The notes beneath the pieces were generated by a model. The model saw only the letters and a program-made list of their open reading frames with translations, was not told where the DNA came from and ran no database searches. DNA of 64,000 nt from assembly GCA_022823185.1 (NCBI GenBank), contig JAJDXQ010000030.1:1-64000 (forward strand). The letters are read 5' to 3'. Shown piece after piece: positions 8,565 to 18,975 of this stretch. Source of the stretch: Caldilineaceae bacterium. Lineage in GTDB: Bacteria > Chloroflexota > Anaerolineae > Caldilineales > Caldilineaceae. Numbering within the stretch: position 1 is the stretch's first letter; every line of letters starts with the position of its first letter. The position numbers were made by a program, and so were the translations under genes.

Positions 8565-9854
8565 ATGAGCAATATACCGATGACAAGACCGGAAGAGTTG
8601 CTGGCCTTCCACGACGGGAAGTTCCCCGGCAACGCATTTCTGGGCCTTGAAGGCGGCCGCGTCCTCTTCAGCAACGGCACGCACTTCTCCGTGAGCGCCG
8701 ATGGCGGCATAACGTGGAACGAGCCGTATGCGGGTCTGGACGAGAACGGCGAGCCGCTGACGCTAACGAACTGTTCGCTCGTGCAGCTTTCAGGCGGCGC
8801 GATCGGGATGGCGACAAAGCGGACGCGGCCGGGGACGACTCGGCTCTATGAGTCGCAGATGGTCTTCAGGCGCTCCGAGGATGAAGGGAGGACTTGGTCC
8901 CGTCTGACGCTGATGAACCACTGGATGCTGGCCGCGCATGCGCTCAACGACACGATGATCCGCACGCAGTCCGGCCGGATCATACTGCCGGTCTATTTTG
9001 GCATTGGGCAGGGCGGTTTTCACCAGGAGGGGGCGCCGTTTCCAGGCGGGTATGTAGATGGCGTCTTTGTTTCGACGAGCGCGCATTTCTACGATCCCCA
9101 CTTTACGGCCAGCTATGTGATCTACAGCGATGATGAAGGCGAGACGTGGCAGAAGAACAGCGACGGCGAGCTGCTCGTCATCATGGAGTACGGCGGGCGC
9201 TGGGAGCTGACCAACGAGCCGACGCTCGTGGAGTATGCCCCGGGCAAGCTGCTGATGATTCTGCGTACGCGCCTGGGACGCATGTACCAGGCCTGGTCGG
9301 AGGACGACGGCGACACGTGGACCCGTCCCGAACCGACGCAGCTGGCTGGCACGCAGGCCCCGGCCCAGATCCGCCGGTTCCCCGATACAGGGCATCTTCT
9401 CGTCGTCTGGACGCAGCAGAGCGAGGCGGAGATCAAGCGGGGATTGATACGGACGCGGCTGTCGACCGCGATCAGCCGCAATCAGGGCCGCATCTGGGAA
9501 CATTTTCAGAACCTGGAATCGATTCACGAATAGACGCATGTCGAACCCGGCCCTCTCTACACGGTCCGTCCGGAGGGAGCGTACGGGGCGCCGGGAGGAG
9601 CCGTCGTTTGCGACAGTGAGTCGGTTGAGCCGTTGCCGGAAGGGTATGGCATGTGGTCCTATCCGGCCGTGCATGTGGCGGAGGACCGGGTGTTGATTCA
9701 GTACAACCATTTTCCGCTTGACATGGCCGGACAGAGGGCGCGCGGGCACCGGTTAAAGGTACTTCCCCTATCCTGGTTTTACGGAGGCGGGGACCCGACG
9801 AGCGAGAATCCGACGCTTTCTCGGATAGAAGGGCACGTGCGGGGGGAGATTTAG
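8565..9854 (+). pseudogene. sialidase/BNR-repeat family protein interrupted by an in-frame TAG at 9531-9533
   Basis: 322 aa ORF (8565-9533) with Asp-box-like SADGGITW, SDDEGETW, SEDDGDTW; the same frame continues after TAG to 9854 with protein-like sequence THVEPGPLYTVRPEG...YGMWSYPAVHVAEDRVLIQYNH. Confidence 0.75.
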
Positions 9855-9927
9855 GCATTGATGGAAGCACGGCCTTTCGCAACACCGGCAGCCTTCAGTC
9901 TGGCGGCTCCGGGGGAGGAAGATTGAA

Positions 9928-11172
9928 ATGGCGCAGGAGATTGAGCTTGGCGGTCTGCGATTCACTGCAGGGACGCCGCGCATCGTGGCAGAAGGTCTCG
10001 GATTCTGCTGGTATCCGAGCATACGACGGTTTTCCACCGGCGAGTTGATCGTCTCCTACAGCAAGAACCCCGATTCGGGCGAAAACCTGACCAACGTCAA
10101 CGGGATCTCGCTTTCGAAGGACGAAGGCGCTACATGGACCCAGCATGCCGATGTTTCCGGCCTCAGCGGTCGGTTGAACATCAGTCTGGCGGACGGTTCG
10201 CTGGCCGGCCCCAACCAGCCGTATAAGCCGGATCCTCTCGGCCAGTGGCGCTCCTTCGTGGGCAACTATGGGCGGATCGAAAAGAGCGGCCAGCAGTACA
10301 CGGTCGAACTGTGGGGCGCACGCATTGAAGGTCTGCCGCGTGATGTGAAGGCCCGCACGGTACAGAGCCCTACGCGCTGGGCTGAGCTTTCGCCCTTTCT
10401 CGACATTATCGAACTGGAGCCGGGGCGCTATCTTTCCACAACCTATATGACTTTCGCCGGGGACTCGCGTTACAGCACTGTGGTGATGGTCTCGGAGGAT
10501 GAAGGCCGCAACTGGCAATACCTCTCCACCGTTTGCGGCGCGGAGGCCGGCGCCGATTCGTGGGAAGGCTTTTGCGAGGCATCGCTGGTGCGCCTGGAGG
10601 ACGGCGACCTGATGTGCGTTGGCCGCATGGGCGGCGGCCGCGATCAGCTGCTGGCGCGCGCCTACTCCGGCGACGAGGGCAAGTCCTGGTCCCCCATCGA
10701 CCGCCTGCCGGCTTGGGGCGTGCTGCCCGATGTCAAACGGCTGAGCAACGGCGCGCTGGTGATTTCATGCGGCCGGCCGGGCCTCTTCATCTGGATCTCG
10801 ACCGACCCGCGCGGCGAGCATTGGGAGCCGTTCGACCTCATGGCCCACCACAACGCCGAAATGGGCGAGGCCCATCAGATCAGCTCCGGCAAGTACGGCC
10901 TGGAGCCGGTCACCCGAGAACAGTACTACACCGTCCACCACAATTTCGACCTGCCGGACCAGACCACATCCTATACCTCGATGCTGGAGGTTGAGCCGGG
11001 CCGGCTGCTGATTGTTTACGACCGCATGCCCTACGGCTGGATGCCTGTGCCGACCGACGCAGAAGTTCGCAGCCGCATCCTGGCGCGTTATCCCACTTCC
11101 ACGCTGCCGCCGGACAGCATGACGCCGGACGAGCGCGAACGCATCTACCTGTTGGAGTTGGAATTGGGATAG
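9928..11172 (+). CDS. sialidase/BNR-repeat family protein
   Basis: 414 aa, SKDEGATW, SEDEGRNW, SGDEGKSW Asp-box motifs. Confidence 0.78.
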   Translation: MAQEIELGGLRFTAGTPRIVAEGLGFCWYPSIRRFSTGELIVSYSKNPDSGENLTNVNGISLSKDEGATWTQHADVSGLSGRLNISLADGSLAGPNQPYKPDPLGQWRSFVGNYGRIEKSGQQYTVELWGARIEGLPRDVKARTVQSPTRWAELSPFLDIIELEPGRYLSTTYMTFAGDSRYSTVVMVSEDEGRNWQYLSTVCGAEAGADSWEGFCEASLVRLEDGDLMCVGRMGGGRDQLLARAYSGDEGKSWSPIDRLPAWGVLPDVKRLSNGALVISCGRPGLFIWISTDPRGEHWEPFDLMAHHNAEMGEAHQISSGKYGLEPVTREQYYTVHHNFDLPDQTTSYTSMLEVEPGRLLIVYDRMPYGWMPVPTDAEVRSRILARYPTSTLPPDSMTPDERERIYLLELELG

Positions 11173-11360
11173 CGCTGACCCTGCAACCGCCGGCGGTCTG
11201 CCCCCACGCATAGGCGGGCAGATTCCGAAGAGTCGATTTGCCTGTTTGTTTTCGAGGACAGTCCTCGGTCAGGAGGAGACTATCGCCAAATGTTAACCGT
11301 GATTCACTGCAGATATACCGGCAAATAGGACGGTCACTGTAGATTTCAGGAGAAAAGACC

Positions 11361-13061
11361 ATGCAAAGCTCTGAATCAAACAGTTTCTCACGCCGCAACT
11401 TCCTCAAAGGGTCGGCCATCGCCGCTGCCGGCGGCCTTCTTGCGGCCTGTACGCAGACAGCCGCCCCTGCGGGCGAGGCGCCTGCCGCAGACGAAGCCGC
11501 GATGGAATCGGATCGCATGGGAGGCACCCTTGTCTTCGGTTATCCCCAGAAGACCAGCTACCAGGACCTGCTGGCAATGGAGCACAATGCCGGCAACAGA
11601 AGATACTACCTGGTCGGTCTGACGCACAACTGCCTGGTCAACATAAGCGCCGACTATACCACCTGGCTGCCCGAACTGGCGGAAAGCTGGGATTTTGAGG
11701 GCAATGACGCGACCTTCAATCTGCGCCAAGGCGTCAAGTGGCACGACGGCGAGCCGTTCACGTCAGCCGACGTGGAGTTCACGATCGGACGCCTTGTCGG
11801 CCATCCGAACGTCAACCAGTGGAACGGTGTGCGTCACTTCAAGGGCATCATCGAAGGCATGACCGAGTTTTCCGAAGGTGAGGCTGACGCGGTGACGGGG
11901 ATTTCAGCGCCTGACGACCATACAATCGTCTTTCACATGACCAACCCCTACCGCGCCGCTTTCCTTGAGAAGCTGCTCAATTTCCCCATCATGCCCAAAC
12001 ACCTCCTGAGCCAGTACCCGGAGGACCAGTGGGGCATCGACGAGCAGGGGCAGCAGGGCCTGAAGAACACGCCGTACGCCAAGCAGCAGGGCATTGGCAC
12101 AGGGCCCTTCAAGGTCAGCAACTACATCCCCGATCAGATCGTCGAGTATGAACCGTTTGACGACTACTGGGGCGGGAAGCCGCAACTGGACAAGCTGGCC
12201 TTTGTCCCTTATACCGATCAGCTGGCGATGGCCGCGGCGGTTGAGAAGGGCGAGTGCCACATTGCCATCCGCACGCCGCAGTCGGAGTACGAACGATTCC
12301 AGGCGATGGAGCATGTCGACATCGTGCTTAACCACGGCCCCAGCGCGTTCGCCTGGTATCACAACCTCCGCTACGTGCTCAACGACAAGCGGGTGCGGCA
12401 GGGCCTGAGCCTGGCGCTGGACCGCGAGCAGATTGCCAAAGACTTCTTCTTCGGCACGGTCGAGGGCGCCAAGGCGCCGCTATGGTACGGCGACTACGGC
12501 ATCAGCCCCGACTCGGCCAAGTGGTACGAGTACAATCCGGAAAAGGCCCGGCAGCTCCTGGAGGAAGGCGGTTGGGACTTCGATTACACGTTCCGCCTGG
12601 GGATGTCCTCGCTCTCAGCGACCTACGAGCCTCTCTATGCCATGTTACGTGAAATGTGGGATGCTGTCGGCGTAAAGACCGAGTTCCACGTCATGGCCGC
12701 TGAATACACCAACATCCTGAACAATCCTCCGCACGACTTCGATACGCTCTTCAGCGGTTATGGTTGGGGGCTGACGCCCGGCGGCTTCATCCACAACTTC
12801 ACCGATCCCCGCTGGGGAGACGTCGATGAGCAGGGCGTGTCGATGATCGATGAGCTGATCCTTGTGGAGGATCCGGAAGCGTTGCGCGAAGGCGCGCTGC
12901 GGCTGCAAGAGTATGCTGCCGATCTCCAGCGGCACTGTGTAATCGCCCAGGTTCCCGGCATTCACGTGATAAACAAGCGTGTGCAGAGCGGTTCGGTCGT
13001 TCCGGTCTACGGTCCCCGCACAAACTGGATCGACTGGGTCAACGTCTATATGGAAGCATAG
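11361..13061 (+). CDS. ABC transporter substrate-binding protein (family 5, peptide/opine type)
   Basis: Tat/lipoprotein-like leader SRRNFLKGSAIAAAGGLLAAC; NLRQGVKWHDGEPFTSADVEFTIGRL. Confidence 0.92.
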   Translation: MQSSESNSFSRRNFLKGSAIAAAGGLLAACTQTAAPAGEAPAADEAAMESDRMGGTLVFGYPQKTSYQDLLAMEHNAGNRRYYLVGLTHNCLVNISADYTTWLPELAESWDFEGNDATFNLRQGVKWHDGEPFTSADVEFTIGRLVGHPNVNQWNGVRHFKGIIEGMTEFSEGEADAVTGISAPDDHTIVFHMTNPYRAAFLEKLLNFPIMPKHLLSQYPEDQWGIDEQGQQGLKNTPYAKQQGIGTGPFKVSNYIPDQIVEYEPFDDYWGGKPQLDKLAFVPYTDQLAMAAAVEKGECHIAIRTPQSEYERFQAMEHVDIVLNHGPSAFAWYHNLRYVLNDKRVRQGLSLALDREQIAKDFFFGTVEGAKAPLWYGDYGISPDSAKWYEYNPEKARQLLEEGGWDFDYTFRLGMSSLSATYEPLYAMLREMWDAVGVKTEFHVMAAEYTNILNNPPHDFDTLFSGYGWGLTPGGFIHNFTDPRWGDVDEQGVSMIDELILVEDPEALREGALRLQEYAADLQRHCVIAQVPGIHVINKRVQSGSVVPVYGPRTNWIDWVNVYMEA

Positions 13062-13100
13062 CGGCGGTCGACTCTGACCACCTTCGATTAACAGATCACC

Positions 13101-13133
13101 GGTCCTCCGGGGACGTAACCGCCCCGGAGGACC
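13101..13133 (+). promoter_or_regulatory. intercistronic hairpin between substrate-binding protein and permease genes
   Basis: perfect 12-bp inverted repeat GGTCCTCCGGGG-ACGTAACCG-CCCCGGAGGACC. Confidence 0.8.
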
Positions 13134-13151
13134 AACAAACACTCTTCTGAT

Positions 13152-14120
13152 ATGTCAACCTACATTCTGCGCCGTATTCTCCTGGTCTTCCCGCTCTTGC
13201 TAGGCGTAACGATTATCAACTACACGATCTTCGCGCTGGCGCCGGGGGACCCGCTGTCGGCCATGATAGATCCTCTTGAGTTGAACAGCATGACGGAGGA
13301 GGATGTTCGAGAGGCGAAAGAGGCGCTTGGCCTGAACAAACCGATCCCCGTCCGTTATCTGCTCTGGCTGAGTCAGGCCATACGTGGAAATCTGGGCTAT
13401 TCGATCTGGTTTAACACGCCAGTGTTTGATGTGATGCTCCGCGCCCTGGGCAATAGCATGCCCGTCATGATCTTTGCACTGATGACATCGACCATTGCAG
13501 GGATCGCGCTTGGCATCGTCTCCGCCCTGAAACCCTATTCGCTTCTCGACAGCGTGCTGACCACATTCGCCTTCGCAGGCGTGGCTGTGCCCGGCTTCTT
13601 TTTCGCATTGCTCCTCATTTACGCCGTTGCAATTCGTATGGACCTTCTGCCAACCGGCGGCGTCACCACGCCGGGCCTGGAGCCCTCTTTCGGAGACCGG
13701 TTGGCCCACATTATTCTGCCGGGCCTCGCCCTGGCCTACGAGACCACCGGCAGCCTCCTGCGCTATACAAGGTCGAGCCTGCTGGAAGTACTGAGTCAGG
13801 ATTACATGACAACGGCGCGCGCCAAGGGCCTGGTGGAGCGCATTGTGGTCCTGCGGCATGGACTGCGCAACGCACTGCTGCCAATCATCACCATTCTCGG
13901 CCTGCGTCTGCCGTTCCTGTTTGGGGGAGCGGTCCTCATCGAGACAGTGTTCAACTATCCCGGAGTCGGTCTTACGATGGTACAGGCCGCCAACATGCGA
14001 GACTACCCCCTGATGATGGGCGGCGTGCTGCTGACTGCGATTCTGGTGCTGTTGAGCAACCTGATTGCGGACCTGTTCTATACCGTAGCCGATCCACGCA
14101 TTCGCTATGAAGAAGGCTGA
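13152..14120 (+). CDS. ABC transporter permease (DppB-like)
   Basis: MSTYILRRILLVFPLLLGVTIINYTIFALAPGDP ... RLPFLFGGAVLIETVFNYPGVG. Confidence 0.93.
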   Translation: MSTYILRRILLVFPLLLGVTIINYTIFALAPGDPLSAMIDPLELNSMTEEDVREAKEALGLNKPIPVRYLLWLSQAIRGNLGYSIWFNTPVFDVMLRALGNSMPVMIFALMTSTIAGIALGIVSALKPYSLLDSVLTTFAFAGVAVPGFFFALLLIYAVAIRMDLLPTGGVTTPGLEPSFGDRLAHIILPGLALAYETTGSLLRYTRSSLLEVLSQDYMTTARAKGLVERIVVLRHGLRNALLPIITILGLRLPFLFGGAVLIETVFNYPGVGLTMVQAANMRDYPLMMGGVLLTAILVLLSNLIADLFYTVADPRIRYEEG

Positions 14121-14125
14121 GGAAA

Positions 14126-15034
14126 ATGACAGTTAAGCAAGCGGAGCCTGAGCAACTCTTTGAACCGACGCGTCGCTCCGCGACGGCCACGCCGCGCGCC
14201 CGGTTCTGGCTCCGTTTTCGTCGCCACAAAATGGCCATGGCAAGCATGATCTTTCTGGCGATTGTGGCCCTGCTGGCTCTGGCCGCGCCCTACGTGACCC
14301 AGCATCCCCCGGAAAAGATTCACTCCGGCCTGACGCGCGCTGCGCCCAGCGCCGAGCACATCCTGGGCGGCGATGTGGCAGGACGCGATGTCTGGTCGCG
14401 TGTGGTATACGGTGGGCGCGTCTCCCTCTCGGTCGGGCTGGTTGCAGTCTCAATCTCAATCCTGATCGCACTGATATTAGGGTCGTTGTCCGGCTACTAC
14501 GGCGGCGCAGTCGACATGGCCATAATGCGCGTCACCGACGTTATGATGGTCTTTCCTCTCCTTATTCTGATCATGACCGTAGTGTCGGTCCTCGGCCCCA
14601 GCATCTACAATGTAATGGCGGTTATCGGCCTGCTGGGGTGGCCCACCTCCGCCCGTCTGGTGCGCGGGCAGATCCTGTCGGTGCGAGAATGGGACTTTGT
14701 CATGGCCGCGCGCTGCCTGGGCGTGCAGGACCGCAATATCATGTTCAAGCATATCCTGCCGCACGTGCTCGCCCCGCTGCTCGTGGCCGCCACGTTCGGC
14801 GTCGCCTCCGCCATCCTGACCGAGGCCGGCCTCTCTTTCCTTGGCCTGGGCGTGCTGCCGCCGACGCCCTCCTGGGGCAACATGCTCAACGGCGCCCAGT
14901 CCATCTACATCCTCGAACGCCACTGGTGGATCTGGGTACCTCCTGGAATGGCGATCCTGCTCACCGTGCTGGCGATCAACTTCATGGGCGACGGTCTGCG
15001 CGACGCCTTCGACCCCCGCATGAGTCTCGATTAA
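14126..15034 (+). CDS. ABC transporter permease (DppC-like)
   Basis: HILGGDVAGRDVWSRVVYGGRVSLSVG ... LTEAGLSFLGLGVLPPTPSWGNML. Confidence 0.93.
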   Translation: MTVKQAEPEQLFEPTRRSATATPRARFWLRFRRHKMAMASMIFLAIVALLALAAPYVTQHPPEKIHSGLTRAAPSAEHILGGDVAGRDVWSRVVYGGRVSLSVGLVAVSISILIALILGSLSGYYGGAVDMAIMRVTDVMMVFPLLILIMTVVSVLGPSIYNVMAVIGLLGWPTSARLVRGQILSVREWDFVMAARCLGVQDRNIMFKHILPHVLAPLLVAATFGVASAILTEAGLSFLGLGVLPPTPSWGNMLNGAQSIYILERHWWIWVPPGMAILLTVLAINFMGDGLRDAFDPRMSLD

Positions 15035-15071
15035 CCGGCGCCCAATCCTTTACATTCGATGAGGACCCAAT

Positions 15072-16820
15072 ATGAATGAGCGCCCTTTCCTGCTCTCGGC
15101 ACTGGTGGACTTTCCCGACGACTGCCAGCGATTCGAATTCACGGAGGAACTGCTGGCGCAGCTGGTGGACCGGCTGCAGTGGATGGGCGTGCGCCGCGTC
15201 TACTGGAACTATTATCACGATGGTCACTGGGAGTGGTTTAAGCACTACAAGCCGGAGGGGGGCGTGATCAGGACGCTCGACAACCTGGGCGATCCGATGC
15301 GGGCCGGTCGGCGCCTGGCGCACGAGCGCGGCATGGAGTTCTTCGCCGTGATCAAGCCCTATGAGAACGGGGTGAGCCACGCCAAGCCGCAGGCGGTTCT
15401 GGCAGATGAAGGGGTGACGGGGCTGCCTGGGATCGGGGGCTGCTACCATGTAGAGCCGTGGGTGCTGGAAAGGCCTGAGCTACGCGTACGGGCGCGGCAG
15501 GCGGATTTGCCGCGCGGGCTGGACGAGACGCCGGTCACGCGCATCCAGCTGAGGCAGAAGGATATGGCCCCGCTGCGCATCCGACCGCAGGACCTGGAGA
15601 TTTGGACGAGCGATGACAACAACGGCTATCGCAGACGCGATCTGGAGTTCAACGTCACGGAAGGCGTAGATACCTGTCCGCGCGACGTGGTCGATATTGA
15701 CGGCGACCCCGTCACCGGCAAAGGGGAAGAAATACGCGTTCTGGACATCTCCGGCCTCAATCTTCTGGACCCCTTCATCGCGGTTGCAACCGGTTTTGAA
15801 GACGGAGAGGGTACGTTTACCAACACCGCCGTGGAGATGATACGCGCATTTGGTCCGGACGACAGGCCCTTGCCGATCGTGGTCGCCAGCCATAAGGCGA
15901 TCTGGCGGCCGCAGCGGGACCTGCGCAGCGGCGACCTTGAGTACGACACGGGGTTGGGCTCCGCGGTTGTGCGCCTGGATGTATCAAACTCGGCCGCCGA
16001 GTTCAAGAACATTCTCACCTACGCGGACGACGTACCGGACGGGGTAATCGCATTTGCCAAGGGCCGCAACCGATACCTTTCCGGCTCCTTGTGCGAGGGC
16101 TACCCAGAGGTCGAGGCGTACTGGATGGACTGGGTCAGCGACTGCATCGCGGCCGGCGTTGACGGCCTGGACGTACGCATTTCCTGTCACAGTTCGTGGA
16201 CCGACTCACCTCAGATCTATGGTTTTAACCCGCCGGTGGCGGCAGAGTACGAACGGCGCTACGGTGTCAATCCCGACGTCGAGCCATACGATCCGGTTCT
16301 TTTGGGTGAAGTGCGGGGGGATTTGTACGACAGGTTTCTGCGCTCCGCCAAGGCGCGCCTGGCCGCGGCAGAGCTGCCGCTGCATCACCATATTGAACTC
16401 GAGTCCTTCCGACCGGACGCCTCGCCGTCGCGCGTGCGTTCCCGGCCCGGCAACATCACATTTCACTGGCGCCGCTGGCTGCGCACGGGTTTGACCGACG
16501 AGACGACGCTTTTTGGGCGCGCCTGGCCGCCCGAACGTCTCCTCAACGACGCCTTCGTGCAAAGCGTGCTGGATGAAGTGGCAGCGACGAGCGTGCCCGC
16601 GCACCTGAGCCTGCCAGTGAAAGTTTCGGGTACCGACGGCGGCCGGCTGGCCGAGCAGATCGAGTATACATATCGTTCCGGTCGGCTAGACGGCTACACC
16701 ATATATGAAACGGCTGCCCTCTATGACAGGCACGGGACGGGCTCCGACGGGCGACTGGATTTCCTGCCGGGTCTTACCGAGGCGGTGCGGGATCGCGCTG
16801 AGGAACTGGGCCTGCTTTGA
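15072..16820 (+). CDS. uncharacterised protein, possibly glycoside-hydrolase-like TIM barrel
   Basis: 582 aa full-length ORF inside a sialidase/ABC operon; VRRVYWNYYHDGHWEW, GVDGLDVRISCHSSWTDS suggest barrel strands; family not recognised. Confidence 0.6.
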   Translation: MNERPFLLSALVDFPDDCQRFEFTEELLAQLVDRLQWMGVRRVYWNYYHDGHWEWFKHYKPEGGVIRTLDNLGDPMRAGRRLAHERGMEFFAVIKPYENGVSHAKPQAVLADEGVTGLPGIGGCYHVEPWVLERPELRVRARQADLPRGLDETPVTRIQLRQKDMAPLRIRPQDLEIWTSDDNNGYRRRDLEFNVTEGVDTCPRDVVDIDGDPVTGKGEEIRVLDISGLNLLDPFIAVATGFEDGEGTFTNTAVEMIRAFGPDDRPLPIVVASHKAIWRPQRDLRSGDLEYDTGLGSAVVRLDVSNSAAEFKNILTYADDVPDGVIAFAKGRNRYLSGSLCEGYPEVEAYWMDWVSDCIAAGVDGLDVRISCHSSWTDSPQIYGFNPPVAAEYERRYGVNPDVEPYDPVLLGEVRGDLYDRFLRSAKARLAAAELPLHHHIELESFRPDASPSRVRSRPGNITFHWRRWLRTGLTDETTLFGRAWPPERLLNDAFVQSVLDEVAATSVPAHLSLPVKVSGTDGGRLAEQIEYTYRSGRLDGYTIYETAALYDRHGTGSDGRLDFLPGLTEAVRDRAEELGLL

Positions 16821-18031
16821 TGCCGGCGGCTACGTGTGCTGTAGCCGCCCGAGGGAAAGAACAGAGGGAGAAGATCTTGCCTCAGATCACGCTTGGCGAA
16901 CCGGTCCTGATCGACCAGGCCCCGGTCGAGTTAAGAGAGTGGGGACCCTGGCAGTTTCCGCATCTTGAACGCCTGCCCGATGGCCGAATCCACCTTGAAT
17001 TTCACGTCGAAGCGGACTCAGTCACCGCCTACGGGTTGCCTACCAGGCATGCGCTTTCCGGTGACGGCGGCCGGACGTGGGAAGCGGTTGAAAGCCGCGA
17101 TGCCCGTGGCGGGTTATCCTTGCCTAATGGAGATCGACTCCTGCCGGTGCAACTGCGATCCCGCCCCCGGGCCGAGGTGACGTTGCCCGAACCGGTGCTG
17201 GTACAGGAGGATGCGCCCAGCCGCATCACCCACATTTATCGAGCTGCCGACCTGGACGCGGATCTCTCAGGCTGGCGCTTCTTGCGTCAGCGCAGGGGCG
17301 AGAAAGACTGGATCGAAGAGACGGCCTCCGTGCGCATGCCAGGCGAAATCCGTATCGTCCGCGAGGGCATGTACGCCTTCTGGCCCTCGTTTCACCATGG
17401 CCGCTCCCAGATAGCGCCCGATGGCTCCATTTGGGAAGCGATTCACACGAAGCGAATCGTCGACGGCAAAGTGCAGCCAGCGAACAATATTCTCTATCTG
17501 CGGTCGGTCGATGCAGGATATTCCTGGGATGTTCTGAGCGAGATTCTCTACCAGCCGGACAGGAAGGCCGATCCCTACGCGGACCAACGGGACGGCTTCA
17601 CCGAACCGGAGTTCAACTTCATGCCGGACAGTTCTGTGCTGTGCCTGATTCGCACCCATGACCTCCTGGGAGTCGGCCCGCTCTATTGGTGCCGCTCCCT
17701 GGACGGCGGGCAGTCGTGGAGCCATCCGCGTGTATTGGACGACCGCGGCGTGTGGCCGCGCATGCTGACCCTGGAGAATGGGATAACGCTGGCGTCCTAC
17801 GGCCGGCCCGGGCTGTTCGTTCGCGCTACCGGGGACCCGGCCGGTCTCGAATGGGAGCAGAGGGTGGTGGTGGTCGAGCCAGCCGAGAGGCGCCAGGACA
17901 CCTGCTCCTACTCCGCCCTGCTGGCGCTGGACGAGAACACGGCGCTGCTTGCCTACTCCGACTTCAACTATCCTGACGCGCAGGGACAAAAACGTAAGAG
18001 CATCCTGGTACGCACGGTGACCGCGGACTGA
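16820..18031 (+). CDS. sialidase/BNR-repeat family protein
   Basis: ATG at 16820 overlaps upstream TGA (TTG at 16876 also possible); LSGDGGRTWEAVE, SVDAGYSWDVL, SLDGGQSWSHP motifs. Confidence 0.78.
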   Translation: MPAATCAVAARGKEQREKILPQITLGEPVLIDQAPVELREWGPWQFPHLERLPDGRIHLEFHVEADSVTAYGLPTRHALSGDGGRTWEAVESRDARGGLSLPNGDRLLPVQLRSRPRAEVTLPEPVLVQEDAPSRITHIYRAADLDADLSGWRFLRQRRGEKDWIEETASVRMPGEIRIVREGMYAFWPSFHHGRSQIAPDGSIWEAIHTKRIVDGKVQPANNILYLRSVDAGYSWDVLSEILYQPDRKADPYADQRDGFTEPEFNFMPDSSVLCLIRTHDLLGVGPLYWCRSLDGGQSWSHPRVLDDRGVWPRMLTLENGITLASYGRPGLFVRATGDPAGLEWEQRVVVVEPAERRQDTCSYSALLALDENTALLAYSDFNYPDAQGQKRKSILVRTVTAD

Positions 18032-18054
18032 GCGGTTTGCCGCGTGCCGCTCTT

Positions 18055-18975
18055 CTACGCGGGGCCATGTTGGTCGACCATCGCCCGCGTGGCCAGGGCC
18101 GTGACCGCGCCCAGGGCCCGGCAGGCGAATGCGCCGCATCTGTTGGCGAAGTGAACCGCCGAGGACAAGCTCTTGCCTTCGGCCAGGGCCACCGCCAGGC
18201 CGGCGTTAAAGGCATCGCCGGCGCCGGTGGTGTCGACGACCTCTACGGGTACGCCGTCCACCGTCTCCATGCCGTCCTCTGTCAGAATGAGAGCGCCCTT
18301 CTCACCCATCGTGACGATGAGATTGCCGACGCCGCGGGCGCGCAGCCGGCGGGCCAGCTCGACGGTGTCGGCGGGGTCGTCAGGGGCAAGGCCCAGAAGG
18401 ATGCGCAGCTCGGTCTCGTTGGGTGTGAGGTAGTCGACGTTCCGGAGGACGTTCGCGTCGAGGGCAGTGGCCGGGGCGGGATTGAGGATGGTTCGCACGC
18501 TGTGCTTCGCGCCCAGCTCCATGGCCCGCGCCGCCGCCGCGACCGGGATTTCCAGCACAGACATCACCACATCGCTGCATGCAATCTGCGCTTCGACCTG
18601 GTCGACGAAGGCGCTGTCCATGAGTTCGTTCGCGCCCATGTCGAGGATGATGCCGTTTTCTCCGTCGTGGTTGAGGATGATGAATCCGACGCCCGTGGCC
18701 ATCTCTGTCGTGCGCTGCAGGAAGCTCGCGCCGACACCCTCCTGGCCGTACAGATCGATCGCGATTTCCCCCAACCTGTCGTCGCCGATGATGCCGGCGA
18801 GGTGGGCCTCGGCTCCCAAGCGGGCGACGCCGACAGCCTGGTTGGAGCCTTTGCCGCCCGGCCCCATGTCGAAGTCGGAGCCGACGATGGTTTCGCCGAA
18901 AACGGGCATTCGTTGTGTCCGCAGGGTCATGCCGACGGCGAAGCTGCCGACAACGGTGATGACGGGCTTGGTCAT
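18055..18975 (-). CDS. PfkB-family carbohydrate kinase (ribokinase-like)
   Basis: start MTKPVITVVGSF at 18975; GPGGKGSNQAVGVARLGAE and VDTTGAGDAFNAGLAVALAEG signatures. Confidence 0.9.
   Translation of the reverse strand: MTKPVITVVGSFAVGMTLRTQRMPVFGETIVGSDFDMGPGGKGSNQAVGVARLGAEAHLAGIIGDDRLGEIAIDLYGQEGVGASFLQRTTEMATGVGFIILNHDGENGIILDMGANELMDSAFVDQVEAQIACSDVVMSVLEIPVAAAARAMELGAKHSVRTILNPAPATALDANVLRNVDYLTPNETELRILLGLAPDDPADTVELARRLRARGVGNLIVTMGEKGALILTEDGMETVDGVPVEVVDTTGAGDAFNAGLAVALAEGKSLSSAVHFANRCGAFACRALGAVTALATRAMVDQHGPA

Noticed and set aside
8790-9749. 319-aa minus-strand ORF spanning the TAG in the sialidase-like gene
   Set aside because: Arg/His/Pro-rich antisense frame with no recognisable motif; the plus strand carries the Asp-box repeats.
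11197-11222. TCTGCCC ... GGGCAGA hairpin after the second sialidase-like gene
   Set aside because: Short stem without U-tract; could be coincidental in GC-rich DNA.
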